Shown: positions 42,169 through 51,200 of the stretch, piece after piece
Layout of the letters: the number at the start of each line of letters is the position of its first letter
Numbering within the stretch: position 1 is the stretch's first letter
DNA from: Paenibacillus helianthi
GTDB taxonomy: Bacteria; Bacillota; Bacilli; Paenibacillales; Paenibacillaceae
Assembly (NCBI RefSeq): GCF_001909055.1
Contig: NZ_LVWI01000044.1
Span: 31,714-95,713, forward strand
Length of the DNA stretch: 64,000 nucleotides
Reading direction: 5' to 3'
Notes under the pieces: model-generated
Told to the model about the DNA's origin: nothing
The model's input: only the letters and a program-made list of their open reading frames with translations
Databases searched by the model: none
Position numbers and translations under genes: made by a program

Positions 42169-43776
42169 ATGACAACAAGATGGTCTAAGAAATGGGCAGG
42201 TCCCACAGTGGCGGTCGTATTAATCTCCTCTATGCTATTATCCGCATGTTCTTCCAAGGAGGATGCAGCCAGCGGGAATGCGGCGTCAGATTCATCCAAG
42301 CCTACTACATTAAAAGTAGAGTTGTTCGACCGGGGGAACTCACCCGCCGGCTACACCATCACCGACAGTTATTTGACAAAGCTGGTGAAGGAACGTTTTG
42401 GCAAGCCGAACAATATTGATGTCCAGTTCGTGCCGGTGCCGCGTTCGGAAGAAATTCAGAAGCTAAATGTACTGATGGCCAGCCAAAGTGAAGTGCCGGA
42501 CATTGTGTTCACCTACGATTCAGGAACCTTCAACCGGTATGCCGAGCAGGGCGGTTTGACAGATCTTACGGACTTGCTGGATAAGAATGCTCCGAACCTT
42601 AAGAAATTTCTGGGCGAGGACACGTTAGCCTACGGACAATATAAAGGACAGCAATTCGCGCTTCCGGGCAGAAGACTTGTACTGGGCAAATATGCTGGTT
42701 ACATCCGCCAGGATTGGCTGGACAAGCTTGGATTGCCGGTGCCGCAGACAACAGATGAACTCTACACGACACTCAAAGCATTTAAGGATAAAGACCCGGG
42801 CAATACCGGAGGTAAGGTGATTCCATTTGGTGTAAGTCTGGCATCCGCTCAATATGAGCCGCTTCTCTGGTCCTTCGTCCAGCCGCTCACCGATGAGCAG
42901 AAGTATACCTTGACCCAGCAGCTTGGCTCCAATGATTATCCAACGCTGCTTCCGGGCTTCAAGGATGGTTTGAAATTCATGAACAAGCTGTATAACGAAG
43001 GCCTTATAAGCAAAGACTTCGGTCTCGATAAAGACAAGAAGCAGCTATGGCAGAATTTGCAGAACGGTCTGCTTGGTTTCTATACAGAGGATGCAGGTGA
43101 ATTGTACTTCTCAGCAAATGGCGGGTACGAAAATCTGCAGGCCAATGTGCCTGGCGCAGTGATCACACCTGTTGATGCATTCACTAACTCGGAGGGCAAA
43201 CATGCCAAGCCGGCATATGCGCCAAATGCTATGTACGTCATGATCCCGAAATCCAGCAAAAATGCTGAAGCCGCATTGAAATATCTCGATTGGATGGCTT
43301 CGGGTACGAACCTCTTCGACATGCAGTTCGGTGTAGAGAATGAGAACTATACACTTGTAGACGGTGTGCCTGTAGTGAAACCAGATGCGACTCAGGAAGC
43401 GATGGACCGGATCTACAACTTCGGCGACCTTGCCATCATTGTTAATGGTAAATATGCCGGAGACGATGCCAAGAATGAAGCGGCTTATATTGCACAGACA
43501 CCAGAGAAGTATCAGGCAGATATGAAGAAGTCGGTGGAAATCTCGAATACAGACAACATTCAGCCTGTGAAATTCGATCACCCGATCGAAGCGGAAGCGA
43601 AATACGGGACAGCACTGGCTGACAAGTTCCAGGAAATTATTGTAAAAATGACTATGATTAAGCCAGATCAGTTCGACAGCAATTACGATTCAATGATCAA
43701 AGATTATATGGCTAGCGGCGGCCAGGCCATTCTGGACGAACGTACTGCAGCTTACAAAGAAATGAGCTCCAAATAA
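42169..43776 (+). CDS. extracellular solute-binding lipoprotein (second sugar importer)
   Basis: Substrate-binding lipoprotein (535 aa). MTTRWSKKWA, a hydrophobic core and the lipobox LLSAC (Cys27) are followed by a Ser/Ala/Asp linker. The mature part has the binding-protein pattern VPDIVFTYDSGTFNRYAEQGGLTDLTDLLDKNAPNLKKFL and GLPVPQTTDELYTTLKAF, close in plan to the LplA/YtcQ-class protein at 1255 but of a different sequence family member. A short in-frame stop after an upstream ATG at 42151 rules that start out. It heads the operon with two permeases, an uncharacterised enzyme-like protein, an MFS transporter and a regulator. Confidence 0.92.
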   Translation: MTTRWSKKWAGPTVAVVLISSMLLSACSSKEDAASGNAASDSSKPTTLKVELFDRGNSPAGYTITDSYLTKLVKERFGKPNNIDVQFVPVPRSEEIQKLNVLMASQSEVPDIVFTYDSGTFNRYAEQGGLTDLTDLLDKNAPNLKKFLGEDTLAYGQYKGQQFALPGRRLVLGKYAGYIRQDWLDKLGLPVPQTTDELYTTLKAFKDKDPGNTGGKVIPFGVSLASAQYEPLLWSFVQPLTDEQKYTLTQQLGSNDYPTLLPGFKDGLKFMNKLYNEGLISKDFGLDKDKKQLWQNLQNGLLGFYTEDAGELYFSANGGYENLQANVPGAVITPVDAFTNSEGKHAKPAYAPNAMYVMIPKSSKNAEAALKYLDWMASGTNLFDMQFGVENENYTLVDGVPVVKPDATQEAMDRIYNFGDLAIIVNGKYAGDDAKNEAAYIAQTPEKYQADMKKSVEISNTDNIQPVKFDHPIEAEAKYGTALADKFQEIIVKMTMIKPDQFDSNYDSMIKDYMASGGQAILDERTAAYKEMSSK

Positions 43777-43808
43777 AATAAGCTGAATGACGGCGAAGTA
43801 TCGGTAGA

Positions 43809-43829
43809 GGGAGCCAGTTCCGGCTTCCC
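43809..43829 (+). other. intercistronic hairpin between binding protein and permease genes
   Basis: GGGAGCC (43809-43815) pairs with GGCTTCCC (43822-43829) around a short loop. Such hairpins often protect the upstream message so that binding protein is made in excess over permeases (inference). Confidence 0.4.
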
Positions 43830-43862
43830 TGCCATCCGCTGCCGCAGGACGGAAGAGGGAGA

Positions 43863-44774
43863 GTGAAGGCTGTGAGGAATTCAGTTTATTTACGCAGACA
43901 CTGGCAGTTGTATAGTTTGCTTTTGCTGCCGGTCATTTACTTTATCATCTTTAAATACGGACCCATGTATGGGGTGCAGATCGCTTTTAAGGACTTTAAC
44001 TTCTTTCAGGGGATTGGCGGTAGTAAGTGGGTAGGCCTGGATGTATTCCGGGAAGTGTTCCAGAACAACAACTTCTTCAAGGCGCTGCGCAATACGCTGA
44101 TGCTCAATCTGCTGGATCTGATCGTTTCGTTTCCCGCACCTCTGATTCTGGCTATCATGCTCTATGAGCTCAGAATAACCTGGTTCAAAAAGCTAGCCCA
44201 GACGATCCTGTATGTCCCCCACTTTATTTCCTGGGTGATTATCGGAGGCATTGTACTGCAGGTGTTCGGGACCCAATCGGGGTTCATTAACAATCTGCTG
44301 GCCGGTATGGGTCTAGATGCCATTCCTTTTCTATCAGACAAGAACTATTGGCTCGTCACCTACCTTCTAATCGGCGTATGGCAGAGCGCGGGCTGGGGAA
44401 CCATCCTGTATCTGGCGGCATTGACCGGAATCAACAAAGAGCTGTTCGAGGCAGCAGAGGTAGACGGAGCCAGCCGGTTCAAGAAGATTCTGCATATTTC
44501 CTTGCCAGGCATCAAAACCACTATCGCTACGCTGCTCATCATCAATCTGGGCAACATGATCTCCATCGGCTTCGACCGTCCGTTCATTATCGGGAATGTC
44601 GCTGTCCGGGATTATTCCGAGGTGCTCAGTACCTTTGTATACCGTGTCGGTATCGAGTCCGGTCAAATATCACTGGCAACAGCCGTAGGCCTGTTCCAAG
44701 CACTGGTAGGGCTGATCTTCCTGCTCGCATCGAACTATGCATCCAAGAAACTGGCGGATGAGAGCATACTCTAG
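43863..44774 (+). CDS. ABC sugar transporter permease, LplB type
   Basis: Inner-membrane permease of 303 aa with six helices. It has the LplB signature of the N-terminal RHWQLYSLLLLPVIYFIIFKYGPMYGVQIAFKDF, the ATPase-contact EAA loop AAEVDGASRFKKILHISLPGIK (about 198-220), and the C-terminal GFDRPFIIGN...VYRVGIESGQISLATAVGLFQALVGLIFLLASNYASKKL. The best start is GTG 43863 in GAGAGTGAAGG, or GTG 43872; no ATG is nearby. Partner of the permease at 44815. Confidence 0.93.
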   Translation: MKAVRNSVYLRRHWQLYSLLLLPVIYFIIFKYGPMYGVQIAFKDFNFFQGIGGSKWVGLDVFREVFQNNNFFKALRNTLMLNLLDLIVSFPAPLILAIMLYELRITWFKKLAQTILYVPHFISWVIIGGIVLQVFGTQSGFINNLLAGMGLDAIPFLSDKNYWLVTYLLIGVWQSAGWGTILYLAALTGINKELFEAAEVDGASRFKKILHISLPGIKTTIATLLIINLGNMISIGFDRPFIIGNVAVRDYSEVLSTFVYRVGIESGQISLATAVGLFQALVGLIFLLASNYASKKLADESIL

Positions 44775-44814
44775 TCCAGAGCCGGAATAAACAGAGAATG
44801 AGGGGGAGAAAAAA

Positions 44815-45687
44815 ATGAGTGAACGCGCAGCTAACCGGATATTCGATGTCTTTAATATCCTGCTAATAACATTCGTTGTGATCCTATGCCTAATGCCTTT
44901 TATTCATATTATTGCGATATCCTTAAGCTCCAGCCGTCCGATTATGGCGGGACTGGTCAGCTTTTTCCCCAGGGAAATCAGCTTTGAAGCGTACACCCAG
45001 GTGTTCTCCGATATGTCCATGATCCGTTCCCTTGGTTTCACGATCTTTCTGACCATTCTGGCTACAGCACTGTCTATGGCCATGACGATAGCCGTTGCGT
45101 ACTCGCTCTCCAAAAGGGATCTGCGGGGACGAAAATGGTTCATGCTGATTATTGTCGTTACGATGTTCTTCAGCGGCGGTCTTATTCCCGACTACATTCT
45201 GGTCCGTAATCTCCACCTGCTGGATACGGTCTGGGCGCTGGTGCTGCCGGGTCTGATCAGTCCCTTCTATATGATTATTCTGATCTCGTTCCTGAACGGC
45301 ATTCCCAAAAGCTTGGAAGAAGCGGCGGAGATTGACGGGACTACCCATCTGGGGACCTTGTTCCGTATTATTCTTCCCTTGTCGCTTCCAGCGCTGGCTA
45401 CACTGAGCCTGTTCTACGCCGTAGGCCGCTGGAATGGATTCCAGGATGCCTTGATGTACATCAATAATACGGACCTTTATCCGCTGCAGCTCAAGCTGTA
45501 CCAGATGATTCAGAATAATCAGGTCAGCGATTTGATGCAGCAGGAAGGTCTTGGCATGAACAAGCTGATGCCGGAGAGCCTGAAGGCAGCAAGCGTTATT
45601 TTCACAACCCTTCCGATTCTAATCGTCTATCCGTTCCTGCAGCGCTACTTCATCAGCGGAATGATGGTCGGTGCAGTCAAAGGCTAA
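44815..45687 (+). CDS. ABC sugar transporter permease, LplC type
   Basis: Second permease (290 aa) of the same importer, with six helices and the EAA loop LEEAAEIDGTTHLGTLFRIILPLSLPALATLSLFYAVGRWN (about 163-202). It ends YFISGMMVGAVKG, close to the LplC C-terminus. The start follows GAGGGGGAG by 7 bases. The stop is 19 bases before the next gene, keeping the genes in one operon. Confidence 0.93.
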   Translation: MSERAANRIFDVFNILLITFVVILCLMPFIHIIAISLSSSRPIMAGLVSFFPREISFEAYTQVFSDMSMIRSLGFTIFLTILATALSMAMTIAVAYSLSKRDLRGRKWFMLIIVVTMFFSGGLIPDYILVRNLHLLDTVWALVLPGLISPFYMIILISFLNGIPKSLEEAAEIDGTTHLGTLFRIILPLSLPALATLSLFYAVGRWNGFQDALMYINNTDLYPLQLKLYQMIQNNQVSDLMQQEGLGMNKLMPESLKAASVIFTTLPILIVYPFLQRYFISGMMVGAVKG

Positions 45688-45706
45688 AGCGAAGGAGGAG
45701 CACAAC

Positions 45707-47416
45707 ATGACTGAGGCCATGATCGAACGGCTTAGTGATCAGCAGCGGTTCCTGCTGGTTCAATCTCTTGAAATGATGGACCCGCTCTATGACGAAGCGA
45801 TGGAGCTGCTCCGGGACGAAGAAGAGCCGGACAAACACAATACCCGCAGCAGCGGACATTATGCACTGGCTTTGCTGATCCGAAATGCGTCTGGTGATGC
45901 AGAGCGGGCATATGGCGTACTGGAACGGGTGATGGATCTGCAGTTCGACTGTCCGGATGAAATTTACCACGGTACCTTCCGCACTTCACCAGAGGCGGGT
46001 TCACCCCCTGCGGGCAACTATGACTGGAAAAAGTTCGCCCCAGGCTTCGCCTTCTTTCTGAGTGAGACGGTGGAGAAGGTTGGCAAGAAACTAACCGGCC
46101 AACTGGCCGGGCAAGGAAATTTGGCGGCAGCCGGTCTCGAGGATAAGGCAATCCGACAAGCCTTGCGGAACGCGGTAGATGAGGTGCTGCCGCCGGTATG
46201 GAAAAGCTATGATCCGAACTGGCGTGAATTCATTGCCTGCACCTTTGCGGTGATTCTGGATGAATTCGAGTCCCTGATGCCTAAGGCTCTAGTCCGCCGT
46301 ATGGATGACTCGATGCGGAAAGCCGTGGGTGCTTCGATTGACCGCCGGTTCTCCGATGCCATTCCCATGAACTCCAATATTGTGCTTATGCATATCTTCA
46401 TCACCCACTACTACGGATACCGCTTTGCAGATGCTGCCTGGATGGGGCATGCGGACCGGGAAGCGGCAGATATGCTGTCTGCTTACGGGGAATTCAACTC
46501 GCTGGCGGAGTTCAATACGACTACCTATTACGGTGTCGATCTGACCGTGCTGGGGATGTGGAGGGTGTACGGCAAGACTGCTGTCATCCGCGAGACCGGA
46601 GGCAAGCTTGAGCATGGACTCTGGGCGAATATCGCACAGTTCTATAATCCGATTCTGGAGAATCTGTCCGGCCCCTTCGGGCGGGCCTATGAGATGGAAC
46701 TGGTCGGCCACAGCTCTATCGGTGTCTTCCTGTATCTGGCGCTAGGCAAGGGCTATGAATATATGACTGCGGTGAATTGCGAGACCAGCCATGACCCGCT
46801 GATTGCAATGGTGGGTGTGGACCTTCCGGAAGAATTGCTGCCGCAGTTCAAGATGCATGCCGGAGACCGCCGGACCGAAAGACAGTTCCGGGAGCTCTGT
46901 GAACGGGATAAACCCGGGGAGAACCGCAATTTGTGCACCGCAGCTGCCTGGATTGAAAGCAAGCGGATGATCGGAGCGATGTCCGGCAGCCGGAACACGA
47001 ACGGACAGATGCATCCGGCGACCATCCACTGGCTGAATGCTGACGGGGAGAAATGCTACCTGCGGCTGCTACGCCGGGAGAAGGGCAAAGGCTGGAACAG
47101 CCATTTGCGGGGAATGATTTTTGAGGCGGCGGTTCAAAAGGATTGGCTTTCGGTAGACGTTCACCTGAATACAGACGTGGAGATCGAGGTTTATTTCGAA
47201 ATCAGCGGACCTGGACTCTCCCCTGCATCGACGGAGATTACCCCTGATATCTGGGCGCTGCCTAATCTGGGCTGCAAGGTGTCTGCAATCGCTCCAGACC
47301 CTGTGATTTACTGGGATCAGGAAGCAAAGCTGCTGGAGATTATCTATTTGTACCGTCCAGAAGACGGGGACTCACAGATGAATTTCACACTGCAGCTGGA
47401 CCCGCTCACTCCATAA
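45707..47416 (+). CDS. uncharacterised protein, probable alpha/alpha-toroid carbohydrate-active enzyme
   Basis: A 569-aa cytoplasmic protein (no signal peptide) that I do not recognise as a named family. The N-terminal 360 residues are helix-rich with repeated pairs of helices, like (alpha/alpha)6 toroid lyases or hydrolases. Blocks include YDPNWREFIACTFAVILDEF, YGYRFADAAWMGHA, EFNTTTYYGVDLTVLGMWRVYG and FYNPILENLSGPFGRAYEMEL, where conserved Glu, Asp, Tyr, His and Arg residues could form an active site. The last 180 residues are beta-rich (CYLRLLRREKGKGW, DVEIEVYFEISGPG), as in the C-terminal domains of heparinase-like lyases. A frame opens at 45671, but ATG 45707 behind AAGGAGG is certain. 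It lies 19 bases after the permease gene, so it probably acts on the sugar taken in by that importer. Confidence 0.72.
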   Translation: MTEAMIERLSDQQRFLLVQSLEMMDPLYDEAMELLRDEEEPDKHNTRSSGHYALALLIRNASGDAERAYGVLERVMDLQFDCPDEIYHGTFRTSPEAGSPPAGNYDWKKFAPGFAFFLSETVEKVGKKLTGQLAGQGNLAAAGLEDKAIRQALRNAVDEVLPPVWKSYDPNWREFIACTFAVILDEFESLMPKALVRRMDDSMRKAVGASIDRRFSDAIPMNSNIVLMHIFITHYYGYRFADAAWMGHADREAADMLSAYGEFNSLAEFNTTTYYGVDLTVLGMWRVYGKTAVIRETGGKLEHGLWANIAQFYNPILENLSGPFGRAYEMELVGHSSIGVFLYLALGKGYEYMTAVNCETSHDPLIAMVGVDLPEELLPQFKMHAGDRRTERQFRELCERDKPGENRNLCTAAAWIESKRMIGAMSGSRNTNGQMHPATIHWLNADGEKCYLRLLRREKGKGWNSHLRGMIFEAAVQKDWLSVDVHLNTDVEIEVYFEISGPGLSPASTEITPDIWALPNLGCKVSAIAPDPVIYWDQEAKLLEIIYLYRPEDGDSQMNFTLQLDPLTP

Positions 47417-47425
47417 AACCATCCG

Positions 47426-47460
47426 GATAGACCTCAAGCCAGGCGGGAGGTCTATCTTTT
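47426..47460 (+). terminator. terminator between the importer operon and MFS gene
   Basis: GATAGACCTC (47426-47435) and GAGGTCTATC (47447-47456) form a perfect 10-bp stem followed by TTTT. It lies 30 bases before the MFS start and may be partial, because the next genes still look related. Confidence 0.85.
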
Positions 47461-47490
47461 GCGAATACTACAATAAAGGAAGAATGCCAC

Positions 47491-48675
47491 ATGGAGAACG
47501 CGGCGATAATATCTTTGGAAGCCAGAATGGAGCTGATTAAGCTCCGTATGGTGTATTTGTTGTCAGGCCTCGCGGGTGGATTATTCAATCCGTATTTGAC
47601 AACCCTGTTTGTTCATCAGGGGGTAGGGGCTGAAGTGGTTGGCGCACTAATGTCGATAGGAACGCTGTTATCCATTTTGGTGCAGCCTGTCTGGGGCATG
47701 CTGGTGGACCGCTACCGGCAGACGAAGCTAGTGCTTATTCTCAGCATATCTGTACCGGCCTGCCTTTCTTTTTTTTATAGCTTTAAGTATTTTTTAGTGA
47801 TCGTAATGGTGTATATCCTGTCCATAGTCTTTCAGGCTACGCAAAGCCCGATTGCCGATTCTTATGCTGTTTCGGCAGCGCGCAAGGCGAGGACCTCCTA
47901 TGGTTCGATCCGCATGATGGGCAGCCTGGGTACAGCGCTGGGCGGCTATGCCGCGGGATTCTATCTGTCAAAGTTCGGGATTACACAGTTGTGGATGCCA
48001 TTTCTGGTGCTCAGCCTTGCAGGTGCTGTTACTGTATTGAGCTTACCCCGCACCACGGAGAACAATGCGACCACGATTTCGTTGTCCCAGGGACTTAAGG
48101 AACTGTTGGGGAACCGCCTGTTCGTGATGTTTCTGGTAGCCTGCTTTTTTGTCAATCAGACGCTTACCGCCTATAACTCCTTTTTCGTTCTGGCCTTTCA
48201 GGATGCCGGAGGCAGCTATTCGATGGTCGGCACCGCGCTCTTGCTGGCTTCCTTGACCAATATCCCCTCCATGCTGCTTGCTGCCAAAATCCTCCGCCGA
48301 ATCGGGTATGAACGTACGTTGCTCCTGGCCGCTTTTTTCTACGCACTGCGGTGGGCCATTCAATGGCTGTTCCCGATTCCTGTGGTTATGATCGGCATTC
48401 AAGTGCTGCACGGCTTGTCCTTCGGCTTGTTCTATGTCGCTGCGGTTGAATATGTGGCGAACGCAGCAGGTAAGAAAATGCAGGCTACCGGGCAAAGCGT
48501 ATTTAATATGGTCTTTTCAGGTCTTGGGGGAATTGTGGGCAACCTGCTGAACGGATATTTGTATAGTACAGGCGGACCCCAGGTGATGTATCTGGCCTGC
48601 ACTGTCAGTGCACTAATCGGGGCGGGCATGTTATATTGGATTAACAGAATTGCGAGAGTGTCACCGAACTTGTAA
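47491..48675 (+). CDS. MFS transporter (MFS_1-like), possibly sugar
   Basis: Twelve-helix facilitator of 394 aa. First helix LVYLLSGLAGGLFNPYLTTLFVHQG, motif A-like GMLVDRYRQTKLVL and the sequence ATQSPIADSYAVSAARKARTSYGSIRMMGSLGTALGG, similar to the LacY/NupG-like MFS_1_like group (from memory). The start ATG 47491 follows AAAGGAAG. It sits between the sugar importer operon and the YesN-like regulator, with only 60 bases to the latter, suggesting it belongs to the same locus, either as a second importer or as an exporter that avoids overload. Confidence 0.85.
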   Translation: MENAAIISLEARMELIKLRMVYLLSGLAGGLFNPYLTTLFVHQGVGAEVVGALMSIGTLLSILVQPVWGMLVDRYRQTKLVLILSISVPACLSFFYSFKYFLVIVMVYILSIVFQATQSPIADSYAVSAARKARTSYGSIRMMGSLGTALGGYAAGFYLSKFGITQLWMPFLVLSLAGAVTVLSLPRTTENNATTISLSQGLKELLGNRLFVMFLVACFFVNQTLTAYNSFFVLAFQDAGGSYSMVGTALLLASLTNIPSMLLAAKILRRIGYERTLLLAAFFYALRWAIQWLFPIPVVMIGIQVLHGLSFGLFYVAAVEYVANAAGKKMQATGQSVFNMVFSGLGGIVGNLLNGYLYSTGGPQVMYLACTVSALIGAGMLYWINRIARVSPNL

Positions 48676-48735
48676 ATGGCCAAGCTCCTGATGCATCTCT
48701 CGGGTATTCAAGTGAAGAGGGGCGGGGGGGTTCAT

Positions 48736-50979
48736 ATGAAGCGAAATTGGTCCAGCAGGATGATGTTCTCTTACTTCCCTATATTTCTGCTGACAGTATC
48801 GATTCTCATCTTTCTCTCCTTTCTCATTGTAGGTGAGCTTTCACGCAGTGAGACCGAAAAGGCCAACCGTATCTCTACCGGCTACGTTGTCGATTCCGTA
48901 CAGAATGCCTTAAGCGAAGTGGAATTGGCTGTGCTGCAAGAGATGGAGACGAATCATGATTACGGCTATTATCTAAGCGGGGAGAGCGATCAGGGAGACC
49001 GGACCCGGCTGTATAATACCGTAAAGGATATGCGGGGCATGATTTACCGTAATCAGCTGATTGACTCCATCTATATTTACAGGGAGCTCGACCGGAAGGT
49101 GCTTACTCTGAACGGGCTGGTGGACAGCGATGTTTTTGCAGACCGGGATTATCTGAACCAGGCACTGACCAAGGCGGGCACCGGCGAGTGGAGTGATGTG
49201 CGCAGCCTGCGGCTGTTCAGCTCCGATCCAACCTCACAAGTCATCAGTATGTACAAGCAGCTGCCGCTTCCTTTTGGCTCCGAAGGTGTCATTGTCGTCA
49301 ATCTCAGCATGTACCGGATCGAACGGATGATTGATGATATGACGAACAGCAAAGTGTCTTTCATGCGTGTAGTCAACGATCAAGGCCAACTTGTCTATAC
49401 GGCTCATGGGGAAAAAGAAATCCTGAGCAGCAGTGTTCTCACCCGGATACCTGCCGGCAATGTGGGCTGGACCTTCGAGAGCGGCATCCTTGCCGGTGAG
49501 CTATTCGCCTGGATGTCGGTAGTTTCATATATCTGGATCATTATCGGCGTCCTGACTGTGGTGCTGGGGACCTTATATATCCTGTATATTACCCGCAAAA
49601 ACTATCGTCCGATCCAGGCGATGATGAACCGGATTCAGGCACTGCAGTTCCGGGAAGAGGGGATGGATGTCACCTCAAGGAACGAACTGGTGATGATTGA
49701 CCAGGCCCTCGAAACCCTGATCCATCAGACCATGGATTATCAAAAACAGCATGATGAGAATCTGCTGGTCCAGCGCCGCCAGCTGTTTCTGGATCTGCTG
49801 GAGGGGGAACAGATTGCCTCCCTGGAGGATAGGCTGGAACGCTTCAGCCCGTTCAGCGGGGCAACCATGCAATTTGCCTACATTGCGGCAGAAATCAATC
49901 AATACGATGATTTCCGCCATAAATATCCTGCCAAGGATCAGAATCTGCTCAAGCTGACACTCATGAATCTGTTCCAGGAGCTTGCGGGAGAAGAAGGGCT
50001 CGAAGGCTGGGGCGAATGGGTCAGCAGCAACCGGATTGGGCTGATGGTCAGCTCCGGCGATCATTCCACAATAGACAAGACCCGTTTGCGGAACCTTGCG
50101 GAGCGCTGCCTTCGATGGGTCAGTGACAACCTGGGGCTCTCGCTGGCCATCGGGATCGGTCCTGTGGTAGATGAACTTTCAGCAATTCCCAAGTCCTCCT
50201 CTGCGGCCGATATGGCACTGCAGCACAAGCTGTCGCTTGGTAAGGACAGGGTTGTGCTAAGTGATAACCTGCCGGACCGCTCCACGCTGCAGTCCTATAA
50301 ATATCTGCAGATGCTGGGTGAGATTGTGCGGGAATTCCGCATCGCGGACGAAAATTGGCGGCAGAAGCTGGATGAACTGTTCGTCTGGTTCAGCGAAGAT
50401 CAGGTAAAGGACGAAGAGATTCATATGATGCTCCATACCTTGATCCAGATGCTCGACCGTGAGCTGGGGCAGCTCTCGGACAGCCTGAAGAGAATCTTCA
50501 GCGAGCCGAGCCTGCAGGGATATTACAGCGAAATCGAAGCGGAAACGACTTTGAAACAGGTCCATACCGTCATGCTGAAATGGCTCGCGGAGATTTACCG
50601 CATCTATGTTTCGGTCAATGAGTCCAAAAGCTACCGTGCGATGATCAGCGAGATGAAGGTATATATTGAAGAGAATTTTGACAATCCTGACTTATCGCTC
50701 AAGCATCTGAGCGACCGGTTCCAGATTTCAGGCAAATATGCAAGCCACCTGTTCAAAGAGGAATTTGACATGAAATTTGTGGATTTTCTGACCCAGCTGC
50801 GGATGCAGCGGGCAGAATATTTGCTGGCCACTACCAGCGACAATCTGCAGGATATCGGACAGAAGCTGGGCTATGCCAATTCCATCACCTTTGGACGGGT
50901 ATTCAAACGGGTGGTAGGGGTGACTCCGGGTGATTACCGCAAGCTGAAGATGAAGCCGGGCGGGCAGGAGGAGCATTAA
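48736..50979 (+). CDS. YesN-like AraC regulator with extracellular sensor
   Basis: Membrane-spanning one-component regulator (747 aa). Helix 1 (about 10-35) and helix 2 (about 257-287) frame a 220-residue extracellular domain; then a cytoplasmic linker with a long predicted coiled coil, an intermediate domain of unknown type (340-620), and a C-terminal AraC double helix-turn-helix (632-740: LSLKHLSDRFQISGKYASHLFKEEF, then DNLQDIGQKLGYANSITFGRVFKRVVGVTPGDYRK). Paenibacilli have many such proteins next to LplBC importers (family knowledge). The frame begins earlier at 48676, but ATG 48736 (MKRNWSSRMM) follows GAGGGGCGGGGGGG. It probably senses the sugar or its breakdown products outside and controls the operon from 42169. 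Confidence 0.9.
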   Translation: MKRNWSSRMMFSYFPIFLLTVSILIFLSFLIVGELSRSETEKANRISTGYVVDSVQNALSEVELAVLQEMETNHDYGYYLSGESDQGDRTRLYNTVKDMRGMIYRNQLIDSIYIYRELDRKVLTLNGLVDSDVFADRDYLNQALTKAGTGEWSDVRSLRLFSSDPTSQVISMYKQLPLPFGSEGVIVVNLSMYRIERMIDDMTNSKVSFMRVVNDQGQLVYTAHGEKEILSSSVLTRIPAGNVGWTFESGILAGELFAWMSVVSYIWIIIGVLTVVLGTLYILYITRKNYRPIQAMMNRIQALQFREEGMDVTSRNELVMIDQALETLIHQTMDYQKQHDENLLVQRRQLFLDLLEGEQIASLEDRLERFSPFSGATMQFAYIAAEINQYDDFRHKYPAKDQNLLKLTLMNLFQELAGEEGLEGWGEWVSSNRIGLMVSSGDHSTIDKTRLRNLAERCLRWVSDNLGLSLAIGIGPVVDELSAIPKSSSAADMALQHKLSLGKDRVVLSDNLPDRSTLQSYKYLQMLGEIVREFRIADENWRQKLDELFVWFSEDQVKDEEIHMMLHTLIQMLDRELGQLSDSLKRIFSEPSLQGYYSEIEAETTLKQVHTVMLKWLAEIYRIYVSVNESKSYRAMISEMKVYIEENFDNPDLSLKHLSDRFQISGKYASHLFKEEFDMKFVDFLTQLRMQRAEYLLATTSDNLQDIGQKLGYANSITFGRVFKRVVGVTPGDYRKLKMKPGGQEEH

Positions 50980-51013
50980 TAGTTCTACTTCTTTCGGAAT
51001 ATGCAAAAGATCA

Positions 51014-51056
51014 GCACAGCAGCGGTTCTCCCTTCACTGGAGAACCGCTGCTGTGC
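51014..51056. other. 18-bp perfect stem-loop downstream of the yesN-like gene
   Basis: GCACAGCAGCGGTTCTCC (51014-51031) has its exact reverse complement at 51039-51056, with a 7-base loop. Neither strand has a U-run after it, so it is not a classical intrinsic terminator; it may end transcription with another factor or protect the 3' end. A TATAAT at 51138-51143 may start the next gene. Confidence 0.6.
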
Positions 51057-51200
51057 GTTATACCCCCATTGCAGCTTATCCTACAACTTTCCTGTTTAAA
51101 AAAGGCTCGTTAAATTTTAATTAAATGCTAGAATAGGTATAATTACTTACTTTGTTTTGATTGCGGGAGCGACGTATGGACTACTTGGGGGAATGACAAA

